In this document: positions 1 through 12,395 of the stretch, piece after piece
Layout: each line of letters opens with the position of its first letter
Position numbering within the stretch: the stretch's first letter is position 1
Assembly: GCA_963580455.1 (NCBI GenBank)
Contig: OY756957.1
Location: 28,116,501 to 28,180,500 of the forward strand
Length of the DNA stretch: 64,000 nucleotides
Origin: Euonymus europaeus
Taxonomy: Eukaryota > Streptophyta > Magnoliopsida > Celastrales > Celastraceae
Direction of reading: 5' to 3'
Position numbers and translations under genes: made by a program
The notes under the pieces: model-generated
Told to the model about the DNA's origin: nothing
What the model saw: the letters and a program-made list of their open reading frames with translations, nothing else
Database searches by the model: none

Positions 1-450
1 ATGTGCATACCGAGAATTAGAATCCATGAGTAATTTTGGGGAGTAGAATATAAATATAAAACTTGAACACTAAGCTCTTACATTTCCTGACAGTGAATTC
101 AACCACATCTGTCTTTCAAACAATAGTACAATTCTCAAGGTGCTTGGCTTCATATTTAACTGCATTGAGAAAACAAATCAGTGGAAAAGTTATAACCAAC
201 AGTTCAATTCATTGTGGAAATAAAAGAAGATATCAGAAGGGGAGATGAGAAAATGAAGAAGAGGATTTCAGAAGACCATACCAAGCTAAGATTAATATCT
301 GAGGAAAAATCAAAGCCAAATCTAACCCAATCACCCTTGATTAAGCAAAGAATCAAAGCCAAAGTTCAGAGCGAAAACAAAAGTTGAGACTGTCACTGAA
401 GATGCAGAATGAAAGCCTAGGCAAATTTGAAAAAAGTCACAAGTTGAGTC

Positions 451-700
451 TCACATTGATGTGATACATGTTTTACCACCAGCTCCATAACTCTCTACAA
501 TAGAATGTTCAATCTGGAAAATGAATGAATGGTTAATGAGAAATGCTAACAGAAGGACAACTCCTTGGATATCAGCAAGTTCAGGGCACACTAAGCTTCT
601 TCGTGAAAGCTTTTTCTCTGACAAATCAACATCCACAAAGCCAGCAAATGAAGGTTTGTATAGTCCACTTTTTGAGGAGGAGCTGAACAAAAACACCTAG
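451..700 (-). pseudogene. Acid invertase (GH32 beta-fructofuranosidase) C-terminal fragment
   Basis: On the minus strand, exon 1 (about 700-592) reads [15 protein letters not shown] followed by [11 protein letters not shown] 78-base intron with GT and AG borders (591-514) follows. Exon 2 (513-454) reads [17 protein letters not shown] and then meets a stop at 451-453. These strings match the beta-sandwich domain of plant cell-wall and vacuolar invertases, glycoside hydrolase family 32, which hydrolyse sucrose. The catalytic N-terminal five-bladed propeller is absent, so this cannot be an active enzyme. It sits in Helitron-like DNA, so capture by the element is the likely origin. The retained intron points to capture at the DNA level rather than retroposition. 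Confidence 0.8.
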
Positions 701-717
701 TTAGTAAGGATGATATC

Positions 718-737
718 TATATAGACTTATATATATG

Positions 738-770
<33 letters not shown>

Positions 771-835
771 GTATATATATATGTATGTATGTATGTATGA
801 ATGTATGAATGAATTAGAGAGAATGTAGTGATTCG
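718..835. repeat. Simple-sequence tract, (TA)n and (GTAT)n
   Basis: Alternating TA runs, then GTAT tetranucleotide runs, ending in GAAT-like units. This is a microsatellite, likely to be length-polymorphic. Confidence 0.95.
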
Positions 836-3800
836 TGTAGAGGGACCAAATGGACCAAATTTATGTCACATTATCTCTGCCATTAATCCATGACTTTGAT
901 AGAAAAACATTATGTTGTCACTCTCAAGTCGAGTTCTTCTACTTGACAAAATATCATATCATCTGAACTCTATCCCGATTTGTCTATCGCCCCCACGCAT
1001 TGCGATGGGTCCTTAGTTGTCTGAATTGTTTTGTCATACTATGCAACAATTTTCCAAGTAGTGAGGGATTATTGCATAGCTGAAACCACCAGAATAAATC
1101 TCCAAAAATAAAATAAAAATAAATCTCCATTAGCGAAACTGTATATTCTCACAATGACAAACTTAGAAGTAGTTTATTTCTGGGAATTAGAGCAACCTTA
1201 TCATCTATTTATCAGGGAGAGCTGCTTCAGTTATGATGTCTCACCTTTTGGATGGCAGTGAGGAAGAGCTAGGTTGACCAAGCTTGATTATATGCTTGTT
1301 TGTTCTTCCCAAATTGTTGGTACTGGAACAACCACCTTAAGAGAGATCAATTTCGAATAGACATAGACACATAGTATCATTTTTTTCTCTATAAATATAT
1401 AGTAATATTTTGTGAAATAAGATAACAGTCAAATGTTTTGTATTTACAGGAATATAGTAAACAACGGGAGAGAGATGAACCTTCTAATTCATGGACAAAT
1501 TGCGTCCAAACTTGGTTGCCATAGAGGCCCTTCAATAGCATCATAGCTTGTCCAGGTCTAAATTCCTTAGACTGAACCCATTTTTGCAATGGCATAACCA
1601 GCAATTATGCAATTATTAAATACAAACTTCACAATTTTCAGCCAAGCAGAAAAGGCAAACTCATCTATTCATAAAGAACAGTTGAAATACTTACTTGAAG
1701 TTCAACATATGTCAGCTAAAACATAACTGGATTCAAACTAACAGCTAATTGCCAAATGTCCTATTATGTTAGCCTCAACTAAAAAGTTTGGCGTAAATTG
1801 ATTCTCCACTTAGATGCAGAAATGATACAAAAACAGAACAACTTATACTACTCTTATACTTAACAACCATCTTATTCACCCTAATTCGTAAACTGATAGT
1901 GCAATGATAATCAACACAAAATAATGTGCGAATAAGAGGTAGTAAATTATAATAACGTCAGATGTTTATTTAAAACATATTCTTTCCCTTGAACACTATT
2001 TCATTTGAAGAAGAATGAAAGGGGAAAAAAGGCGGCGATGGTCCACCGGAAAGAATAAGAGAAGTACCTTTCTTAGGTTTGAAAAGAAAACACAGAAAGT
2101 ACTCACCTATGTTTTTGAAGACCAAAACTTGAACTTTAATTCCACAGTGATAAGACTTCATCAGTATACCAATCGACTCCATGCTTGACCACCTTAATTC
2201 CTTCAAATACCAACAACAGAAGAAAATATTGAAAACCCATAAGTAATCGATCGACAATTGAAAAGGGTTTCCAAAAATTAAAGCTCTTACCTTCTGATAT
2301 TTATGATCTCTCTCTCAAATCCATAAACTACGGTCAAAACTAAGACAAAAGACGGGAGATTTCAATGATACCAACTGAAATATGGGGCTAGAACAAACCT
2401 TACCTTCCATGATTTCGCAGCGTCGTTGATCAAGGGAGAATTCTTGTGGGTGTATCGATATCGATTTGGAAATCACGATATTGGCAAGGTTTGAATGAAG
2501 GGAGAGTTGAACGGCGTCGTTGTGGGTATACCGAGAATTCGAGATGGATCTGGAAATGACGACGTTCGCAATGACGTCAGCGACTATTGAATCCGGCGAC
2601 GTTTGAACCAAGCGAGAATTGGACGGCGTCGTTTTGGTGTACGAATTGTTGTGGAAAAGAAGAAGTCGCGCAGCTACGTCCAATTCTAGCTAAAAACCCG
2701 CGCGTTGCGGCAGACGTTAGAGTATGTTGTGAAGAGTTTATATAACACTATACATGCTCAATGAAGACCCCACCAATTGAATTAAAACACATTTTAAGCT
2801 ACAAATATGTACGACATTCATGATCCATTAGGCAATCGGAAACGACGATTGCGTTTAGGCATATAATGTACTGTTGATTTTAGAACTCTTTATGGTCACC
2901 CAAAAGGTCTGTCGTACAGCAAAATAAGCATATAAAACTGACCAAAAGAAAGGTAGAGCATTGCACAGTACATATAAGGTGAAAAGAAGGCACCAAGTCA
3001 AAATACCCAAATTACCTTCAATAATTCAATTTCTTAATCTGTGTCAAATATTGCAAACACATTCTTTCGAGAATGAAAATTATACAAAAATATCTAGCTT
3101 TTTAACGAATTTGCAAAAATATGAGTGGTTCAACAGAGTTTTAACTCACATTCTATAAACAGCGATGACCAAACGACACTTGCGCTGCACAAACGTAACC
3201 AAGAGACAGATGCTCAAAATGCCTGTAAAAGGAAAAGCACATAACAATCCCAAATTAATGCCTCTTAATTCTTTTACCCAACAAAAAAACATTCAGCAAG
3301 ACAAAGAATTCAATCTTAAAACCAACAATTGACCAACATCCAAACCATTGAAAAGAAACAGGCTTTTGAAAAAGCACGTAACAAAGGTAAATAGCTTATT
3401 GTTAAGGTGAAGTTCAAAGGTAAATAGCTTGGCAAATGCCAATGTCTGAAGAAATCACTTTTTTGTAGTGCATGATGTTGAAACATCCTACACATTCAGC
3501 TTTGATATTGAATGGCAAAAAAAAAATTAATAGAATTTGTTAGTGATGCAAAAATTAGACATGAAGAAAGAAAATTGCAAATCAAAAAGGCCAAATAAAG
3601 GGATAGGTAATGGGAATAATGTTGGAGTGACTGATATAACAATTCATAAGATTTCATAATAATGAAAAATGAAAAAGGAAGAATGTAGGTGGCTGCAAGA
3701 GCAGTAGAGGAAAGAATGGGTAGCACTGGTACAGGTTTAGTAGCCATAGTGAGGGGGAAAAATGCTAGATCCTTCAAATGATTAGCAAACCATAAGAGAC

Positions 3801-4987
3801 AGCATAAAAAGGAAATGAGTGATATTGGTCAAGGCTAAAAATTCACAGCTGGAGCAAGAAAGATCGCAGCACTCTAAAAATTAGCCAAAGTACATTGACA
3901 ACTTATCAAAAGATAAAGAGTAAAAATCGTAAGAAGAACACACTTCACTAATGAACAAAATCGATAGCAAAAATACCCTTGCTACACTTTCTGGGTTTAT
4001 GCACATTAGATCGAAGAAGTTGCTTCTCAGACCTCTCTCTTTCACCTCTTTGCCACCAGAGGCAATCTCCTGTCCCCATGAAATCCAGTGGCATGACCCA
4101 AACAAATCAAATGCATAAACCTACAAAATAGAAACATGGCCTTAGAATTTGAGATTGAAAGACCGTACAAAAAAAAGATCAAATAGTCATATGATAATTT
4201 GAAGTGTTGCCAACGATTAAGTAGGAATTCAAGAAATTACAATCAACACAAGAGATGGAAGAAAGCAATCTTTAATCATCTACTCCAGCAGTACATGGAC
4301 CTCTGAAAAAGCAAGACCCAGAAGTAAGAAAACCAAGCAATTTTATCAAAAAAGAAAAGAAAAAAGAAAACCAAGCAAAAATACTCAAGTCATTTGACAT
4401 TGCATGAGTTGATGAAGCCTAAATTAACATCACACTTGAGCCTGAAGAAGTGAAGCAAGAGGGAAACTTATCTTCTTTATCAGCGATTGTTATGTCTGTT
4501 CACGGTCGAGCGTGAGTCAATTTCAGTTTTCCCATTTCCTTGTCATTCAAAAAAGGATTTTGATATCAAAATTTTATCATAAGAAGTGGGTAGTGTGCTT
4601 CATCAAAAGCAAGAAATTGGTCCAGAAGCAGAAAATATAAAGTTATAAACTAACACGGGAATATGAAAACAATAGGGAAATCAAGATGCTCTGTCGAAAT
4701 TAAGAGAACGGTAAGTAGTGCCAGAGAAAAACATGGAATCAAGATGCTCTGCCAAAAGTATAACGATGGTAAGCAATGACAAAAGCAAACAAACCTGGAT
4801 AAAATAAATTAACTCGGAAGAAGACGGGAATAACCCAGAAGAAGGCTGACATCAAAGTTTTGTCATAAGAAGTGGTTCACGTGCTTCATCAAAAGCAAGA
4901 AACACAAATAAACTACTAAAATTTTAGATTAACACAATCCATATTATCAAGCATCACCAAGTATCACAGTAGATAAATGACACTCAC

Positions 4988-5237
4988 CCCAACATCAACA
5001 GCAATTGGACTGCGAAGATAGTCCATCTCTGCTTTGAGTTCATCAATAGTTTTGTTTATCAAGGATAAGATGCTTGATATCCGGGCCCTCATACCAGACT
5101 CCAAGTGCTGAAACCAAGGTCACACAATCAAATAACTATTCCAAAAAAATTGAAACCCTCAATAGTTCGCAATGTATTGGAAATAGAACCTGTGAGAGAA
5201 GTTGAGCAAGATACTCCGAACCCATTTTACTGGCCAA
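4988..5237 (-). pseudogene. Dynamin-related protein DRP1 fragment (two exons)
   Basis: The minus-strand exon at about 5237-5190 reads LASKMGSEYLAQLLSQ and ends at a GT donor. An 82-base intron (5189-5108) ends in TTTCAG. The next exon (5107-4988, exactly 40 codons) begins HLESGMRARI, contains SLINKTIDEL and ends PIAVDVG at a GTGAGTG donor. This is the middle (stalk) region of plant DRP1-type dynamins, GTPases of cell-plate formation and clathrin endocytosis. The GTPase domain and C-terminal GED were not found. Intact splice sites show it was taken from genomic DNA. It lies inside a Helitron, with a MULE inserted 57 bases beyond its first exon. It is almost certainly a captured, non-functional piece. 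Confidence 0.85.
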
Positions 5238-5293
5238 CTGTCCATAAAAAAGGGATAAAAAAAATTGTGAAGTCGCAATCAAATTATAACAGC

Positions 5294-8200
5294 GGGAATT
5301 TTGGTAAAATGACCCAATTTATAAACATTTTTTGCAATGTAACCCTTTTTTAAAAAAAATTTAACTTTTAACCCTTTTTGCTATGGAAAGTACTCAGGCA
5401 CACTTTTCCACCATGAAAAGACTTTGGAGAGTTGAAATTGTTTATTAAAAGTTATCATTCAATATTTTGATATTTTTTAGTCATCTTCTTCTCCAACTTG
5501 TTTCTTTCTTCATTTTTTTTCTTCGACTCCACTGCAGGAACCAGAGTATTATTTTTCTTTTTCTTTTCTTCTTTTTTCTTGACTTGAGCCGTAATCTACC
5601 GTTAAACATGTCCGGATCCGTTAAAGTGCAGCCTATTCGGACCTATAAACAACCAGTTAGTTGGTGCTTTAAAGGAATAAGAAAAGTTCTTGGAGAATTC
5701 GAATCTAGTGTTGTCGATTCGAGCCCATAGAGTCTGTCATTTTTTATGTACTGATGTAGATGTTGACACTGAAAACAGGGGTTGACGTCGAGCCTACACT
5801 GGATTTACTGGAAGTGGATCTACAGTCACTTGATCTTGTGGTCAATGATGATCCGACATTAGAATTCCTAGATGAAGATGGTTGGTTCATGATTGCAAGA
5901 ATGCATGGCTGCATAGTGTACTAGCACATGTTGACAAATGAAAATTTGGCACCTTGCACACCTACAAAATGAAACAAGGTAATAGTACATGCAAGTTTGA
6001 ATCAATGTGAATACACAGATTTTTCAGAACATTTTCAGTTACTTTGGTCATGTTGTAAAAGTTTTTGTTTAGAACATTTATTTTTCTGTTTAGAAAACTT
6101 ATAATTATTTTTAGAACAGTCAAATTTTTGTTTAATTCAGTTGAATTTCTGATAAGAACAATTTAATTTTAACACTTTTGACATTTGTGATAATGTTATT
6201 TTTTATAGTGTATATTGTCAATGAAGTACAAGATTAAATCAGATGACAAATTTTCATCAAAGGTTGATGCTCTTGGTAGACTTCAACAAGCAGAGTTTAT
6301 TATGCATTGCTTGGGAGAGTTGATTAGTTCAAGCATAAGGGTTTAAGATTGACATTTATAGCCTTGTCGGTTTCTCATATGTCCTTCAGGTAAAGACACT
6401 TAAAAATGTGTTTAGAACACTTAATGTTGTTTTTAGAAGAGTTTTTAGAACACTTAAAATATGTTTAGATGTTGAGGTTTTAACACTGAAAACAGGGTTT
6501 AACATCGAGCCCACACTAGATTTACTGGAAGTGGATCTAAATGTCACTTAATCTTGTGGTCAAGGATGATCCAACATTAGAATTCCTATACGAAGATGGT
6601 TAGTTCATGATTGCACTATTTCATTATCAATCAACACTCTAGATGAAGATGGTTGGTTCATAATTGCAAGAATGCATGGTCATACAATATATTGACTCAT
6701 GTTGATAAATGAAAATGTGGCACCTTGCACACATACAAAATGAAACAAAGTAATAGTACATACAAGTTTGAATCAGTGTGAATACAAAGATTTTTCAAAA
6801 CGTTTTCAGTTACTTTGGTAATGTTATAAAAGTTTTCGTTTAAAACAATTATTTTTCTGTTTAGAAAATGTATAATTATTTTTAGAACCGTCAAATTTTT
6901 GTTTAGTACAATTGAATTTCTGATTAAAACAATTTAATTTTAAAAAAATTGACAGTTTTGATAATGATATTTGTTTTCCTAGTGTATATTTTCAATGAAG
7001 TACAAGATTAAATCAGAGAATAAATTTTCATCAAAAGTTGATGCTCTTGGCAAACTCCAACGAGCAGAGTTCATTATGCATTGCTTGAGAGAGCTGATTA
7101 ATTCAAGTGTAACGGTTCGAAGATTGACTTTTATTCCTTCAGTTATGAGCTTATGAGACAATCCCAAAATTGGGTGCTAGATTTGTGAAGAGGGTTGGGG
7201 ACATATAGGCACTAAGACTGCTATCCAAATTCAAAGTCATGCTAAAAATTTGTTTCTCTTATGTTGATGTTTGAAATTCACTTATAGATTTCATGTTTAA
7301 TGTAAATTTAAGTATTGTTAGCCTCAAGAGATTTAAAGAAACTTTACGTGGTAATCTAATTAGTTTTTAGAATTGATTGTTACCATGTTTAGAATATCAA
7401 TATGTTTAATACTGTAAAATAATCTATTTTTTAAACGTATGGTTTGAAGATTGATTAATTTTTCTAAATGTAAGGGTTTAAAGATTGATTAATTTATGTT
7501 AAAACAATCTATAAGTTAAAGCATTAGGATTTAAAGATTGACTTCTAACGCTTTGTTGGTTTCCCATATGTCTTTCGGGTAAAAATACTTAAAATGAGTT
7601 TAGAACATTTAATGTAATTCTAGAATAGTTTTATTTTTGTTTAGCAGAGCTTTCTTTATGTTTAGAACGTTTATCTCTTTGTTTAGAACAGTATAATTTT
7701 TCTAAGATTTATGTTTAAAATCCACATGTAACTTTCATGTTTAGTACATTGTATAACAATCTTGTCATAGTGCATGTTGTTATGTTGAATGAAATTTTTT
7801 GGTTTAGAATACCATAAAATTATGCGTAAAATAGTGTTTTTCTGTTAGAATTGAGTTGGAGATTGCTTATGTGAATGTTTGGTGACAACTGATATTGACC
7901 TCTTTTCACGAGCCTCTTGGTCCATTTTTGAATTATCACAAATGTTAAGGTTTCAAAACAAAACTGTTATGATCAGATAAGTGAATCTACTTGTGAGTTT
8001 GACCCAACAACTGTAGACAACAAACTGTTTTAAATAAAAAGTACAACTTTTTTGAAAACTAATAATATCTATATTCTAAACAAAACCATAATTGTTTTAA
8101 AGAAATTCATAATAGTGACAAATCAAATCGTAATTGTTCTAAACAAAATTCTTCAATTCACCAAACACAAATTCATACAATTCTCAATAAGAACAACTAG

Positions 8201-10669
8201 CAAATGATATTATTATAGTAGTAGTAGATTGTTATGGAATCACGTCAAAATGATATTGACATATATGATAAAAAATATATTTGAATAAACATAAAATATC
8301 ATATACGCGATCTAATGAGATTCAAAGAAAATTCAGGTGGTCATCTAATTAGTTGTAGAATTAAGCACATGTTTGATACAACATATAAGTTAGAACAGTG
8401 TAATTTATGTTTAGCACAATGTAATTTTTGTTTAGAACAGTTTAATTTCTATTAGGAGTGCACATGGGTCAGATTAGGGCCAACACCTCATCCAATCCGC
8501 ATAAGTTTAGATTTAGCCTCAACAAGCAAGGCTTAACTGAACTCTATAACCTATCCACTATAAAAATGAATCAAGTTTATAGACCCATATCTTAACTGAA
8601 CTTTTACGGGTTGAGGTTGGGTTTATGCTGTTGGAGCAGATTGACAGTTTGAGCTGGATTTTGTGTACCCTTAATTTCTTTTATCAACAGTTCATTTATT
8701 TGTGTTAATTGTTGATAATGTATTTCAATTTATGCAAAAGATAAAATCTGAAAATTTATCTTTGATAGATAAGAGATTAGAGAAGAAACTTGACACTAGG
8801 GATTGCCTCATAAGTCCATAATTGAAGGAAAAAAATAAATTAAAGTTTATATAAACAAAAATAAAAATATTCAAAACAAATCTAAAATTGTTTTCAACAA
8901 AAAGATAATTGTTCAAAGCATATCTATAACATGTTCTAAATAGACAGATAACTGTTCAAAACATAATAACATTCTGAATAGAAACATAAATGTTCTAAAC
9001 ATAAATATACCTCCCTTGAATAAAAATAAAACTCTTTCTAAAAACAACATTAAATGTTCTAAAAACATTTGAAGTGTCTTTACCTGAAGGACATGTGGAA
9101 AACCAACAAGATTGTAGAAGTTAATATTCAAACTCTTACGCTTGAACTTATCAGCTCTCCCAAGCAATGCAAAATGAACTCTGATTGTTGGAGTCTTCAA
9201 AGTGCAGCAACCTTTGATGAAAATATGTCATCTGATTTAATTTTGTAATTCATTGACAATATATGTTGAAAAAAAATATCACAAATGTCAAAAGTTTTAA
9301 AATTATATTGTTCTAATTAGAAATTTAACTTTACTAAACCAATTTTTGATTGTTTTAAACATAATTATAAATGTTCTAAACAGAAAAATAACTATTCTAA
9401 ACAAAAACTTTTACAACATGACCAAAGTAAGTGAAAACGTTTTGAAAAATCTGTGTATTCACACTTATTCAAATTTAGATACACTGCTATTTTGTTTCAA
9501 TTTCTAGGTGTGAAATATGTAACATTTTTATTCGTCAACATGTGTCAATACATTGTATGGCCATGAATTCTATTAAATAGGGGCAGTGCTAGACTCGACA
9601 GTGTTGGATTCGAACTTCCCAGAGACTATTCTTGTTCCTTCAAAGCATCAACTGGCTGATTGTTTATAGGCCCAAATAAGCTACACTTCAACGGATCCGA
9701 TTCCTGCTTAATGGGAGACTACGACTCAGGCTAAGGAAAAAGAAGAAAAACAAGATTGTAGTAATCTTTGATGGAAATATGTCATCTAATTTAATCTTGT
9801 ACTTCATTGACAATATACATTGAAAAAAAAACGTTATCACAAATATCAAAAGTTTTAAAAATAAATTGTTCTAATAAAAAATTAAACTATACTAAATACA
9901 AATTTGACTATTCTAAACATAATTATAACGATTCTAAACAAAAAAAAATATTATTCTAAATAAAAAAATTTACAACATGACGAAAACAAGTAAAAAAAGT
10001 TGTCATCAAAATCAACCAGCAAAATAAGAAATTCATTCAAAAATCTATGTATTTACATTGATTCAAGCTTATATGTATGTATTGTTACCTTGTTTCATTT
10101 TGTAGGCGTGCAAGGTGCCACATTTTCATTCTTCAACATGTGCTTATACACTGTATGACTAAGCGTTCTTGCAAATGCAGACATTCTTAGACTCGAGAAC
10201 ACTAGATTTGAACTCTCAAGGACTCTTCTTGTTTCTTCAAAGCACCAACTGACTGGTTGTTTATAGGCCAGAATAGGCTACACTTCGACGAATTTGGTTT
10301 CTGCTTAACGGGAAACTGCGACTTAGATCAAGGAAAAAGAAAAAGGAAAAAAAAGGCTCTGGTTCTTGCAATAGACTCAGAGAAAAGAAGAAGAAGAAAG
10401 GAATAATTTGAAGAAGAAAATGTACTGTTACTTTATTTCATTTTGCGGAATTTTTTCATGATTTACATTATCAATTGTTTAATATTTATTTGATAGACAA
10501 AACTGAAAAGTGTGCAGGAAGTGGCAGAATATGACAGTGGCTGTTGCAGTGATGGCAGGAGGACATTTGAGACATTTCCATTGTAAAAAGGGTCAAAATT
10601 TTAATTTTTTTAAAAACGGGTTAGTTCCTTAAAAATATTTTCAAAATGGGTTATTTTGCCAAAATTCCC
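5294..10669. mobile_element. Mutator-like element (MULE) with inverted internal arms
   Basis: The ends are inverted repeats. The left begins GGGAATTTTGGTAAAATGAC and the right, reverse-complemented, begins GGGAATTTTGGCAAAATAAC. Similarity continues for about 60-100 bases. The element is flanked by a perfect 9-bp target duplication, TATAACAGC, at 5285-5293 and 10670-10678, the length typical of Mutator elements. Inside, a segment of about 0.7 kb occurs twice in direct orientation on the left (about 5590-6440 and 6475-7160) and twice inverted on the right (about 9050-9740 and 9745-10400). No transposase reading frame is visible, so the element is non-autonomous or decayed. It sits inside the Helitron at 2686-11290. 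Confidence 0.88.
6060..9980. repeat. Dispersed TTTAGAACA-type short repeats that switch strand
   Basis: From about 6060 to 8450 the + strand repeatedly shows TGTTTAGAACA and variants, more than a dozen times. From about 8090 to 9970 the complement TGTTCTAAACA is repeated instead. The switch reflects the inverted arms of the surrounding MULE. A separate non-repetitive patch lies at about 8450-8660. Confidence 0.75.
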
Positions 10670-11290
10670 TATAACAGCCATAGAACCCAAAATTGAAGAG
10701 TCGCGACTTACTTGGATCTCGTAGGAGCTGCGATTGGGAGTGGGTCGTTGTACGTTATCGAATTCGAAAGCCTTACAGTCGCAGATGGAGCTTAGAAAGA
10801 AGATGTGACACAACGATGAGCAAGAAAGTGACATGAGAAACAAAGTCGCGAAGCCACTAAGCTTGGACACAAAGTCGCAAATCTGACGGAAAGTACATTA
10901 CCAAGGCTACAATGAAAGGGAAATAGGTCAGAACCTAGAAAGACAAAGTAAACAGCCACGAGCACCAAGATAAAAGAAACAAACCTGCAATTTTCTAGAT
11001 GCGTAAGAAAAACCCAGATCAAAGTGAAGTTACGAAAAATCGGACACAGACGACGATGTTTTCTGTGAGGCGGAGGAAGTGAGATATAGATGTTGTCGGT
11101 GAGGCGGTGTAGAAGGGATGACGCCAATGACGACGTTGAGGCGGACGACGTCGTTTTGGTGTACGAATCGTTGCGGGAAAGAAGCAGTCGCGCGATTACG
11201 GAATTAACGACGACTCGCCGCCAGAGGACGCAGTTCTTCCAGCTTTATATATAAGTAAGATAGATGGATAATAGATATATAAGTAATAGA

Positions 11291-12395
11291 TTCTCCTATG
11301 TTTTATGCAAAATGCTTAATATCCCGATATGTAATTTGTCACAAAAATTTTGAAGAGTATAAATGTTTTATGCAAAAATTAAACCAAACAATCCCAATAT
11401 TTCAAACAACATCTATGCAAATATTTTAAAGCATTTATGCTTTTCTGTGAATGCTCTACCAAATGAAGCCTTTAAAGATGAGTGTTAAAACGCATGTGCC
11501 ACTAAGGTTGCCGCCTAGGGCCTCAATTTTTCTTAGTTCTTATACACTAATACACTAGTACCATGGTACATGACATATGTCTCTTATAAAATTAAAAATT
11601 ACCCTCACTTTTTCTTTTTCTTTTTTTAAGTAAATAACAATTTATACACTAGTGTGCCATCACTCATAGACTATAGGCTATAGATATAATTTTCAAACCC
11701 TAATACACCTACCATATTTTGATATTCAACCGCTTAAAATTTAATCAAAAAATTACAAACTCACCATTCTGTGATTTCTCTCTATTGTCATTCATCTTCT
11801 TTAATTTTCTTTCAACTCTGAATAATTTTTTACATGCAAACTTGATTGTTTATTCTTCTCTTAAACTTAAGACTCTAACAACAATTAGGTTTTATTGCTC
11901 CATTTTTATTTTTTTATATATTTGAACTTTTTTAGTTATTTGTATTTTTTAGTTTTACTATATCAACAAGGAAATATGAATCTAGATATGAAATACGTTA
12001 AAAAAAAAGAAACAGAAAAGAAAAAAAAAAGCTCGAGCTGAAATATTTGTATAGGATCACAGATTTTGTTGTTCGAGCCGCCCCTGTTAAAACGAGATTA
12101 TAATAGTATTTTGAATGAATATCTAAAATGAAGAAAAATCTATTTTGGGGAACCATTTTAATTTTTAAGTGTTCTTAAGGGATGGGTACTGAGAAGGCTG
12201 GGTTGCATATTATTCTCTCCCTCTTTCTCTTATCTTTTATCTCTCTGTTTTTCTTTCATCTTAAATATATTAAAATGTTGGATTTGGTGTATTATCATTA
12301 TTTATTCTGGAAAAAACGAAACTACCAGGACTCCACCCAGATTTACTTGCTAGCGCCTACACTTTCCTCTTCGCACAGTTGAACAGAAGCAGATC
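11291..12395. repeat. RFL 5' flank, duplicated at 17031-18134
   Basis: This flank is nearly identical to 17031-18134, and from about 11640 onward I see almost no differences. It contains short open frames that are the same in both copies, with no sign of function. It ends in the shared RFL leader (ggactccaccc at 12328) immediately before an RFL 5' stub. It has AT-rich homopolymer tracts, and the GC-rich RFL start follows. Confidence 0.9.

Larger units (their letters stand above)
1..2685 (-). mobile_element. Helitron-like sequence, 5' part (composite, left end outside window)
   Basis: The right part (about 2420-2685) is similar to sequence just inside the 5' ends of the minus-strand Helitrons that end at 11290 and 48954. 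All three share a tract built around ggcgtcgttttggt, then tacgaat and gtcgcgc. About 2430-2640 contains two diverged copies of a short block with gagaattc, cggcgtcgtt and gaaatga. The region also carries an invertase gene fragment (451-700) and a simple-sequence tract (718-835). No transposase was seen. The rest (836-2420) has only short open frames and nothing I recognise. It may be the remains of one Helitron into which, or beside which, the next one landed. Confidence 0.4.
2686..11290 (-). mobile_element. Minus-strand Helitron carrying a DRP1 fragment, interrupted by a MULE
   Basis: The right end (5' end of the element) reads, on the minus strand, TCTATTACTTATATATC starting at 11290, with a host T on the + strand at 11291. 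The same kind of TC-TATC start is seen at 48954 and 53761. The left end (3' end of the element) on the minus strand is a GC-rich imperfect hairpin (2697-2712 region), then TTTTTAGCTAG ending at 2686. CTAG is a proper CTRR end, but the flanking base is A in element orientation rather than the usual T, so this boundary is less secure. The span is 8605 bp including a 5376-bp MULE. No Rep/helicase gene was seen, so it is non-autonomous. Apart from the DRP1 exons, 2710-4980 and 10680-11060 show nothing recognisable. Confidence 0.55.

Noticed and set aside
1389..1604. Minus-strand frame reading WVQSKEFRPGQAMMLL
   Set aside because: It looks peptide-like and could be a captured exon, but I could not match it to a family or find splice borders that support it.
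8450..8660. Patch resembling a common plant repeat (gtgcacatgggtcagattag)
   Set aside because: No termini, duplication or second copy in the window to support a separate element.
6060..9980. Possible CRISPR-like array (many short repeats)
   Set aside because: Spacing is irregular, the word is degenerate, the genome is a plant's, and the repeats lie within MULE arms.
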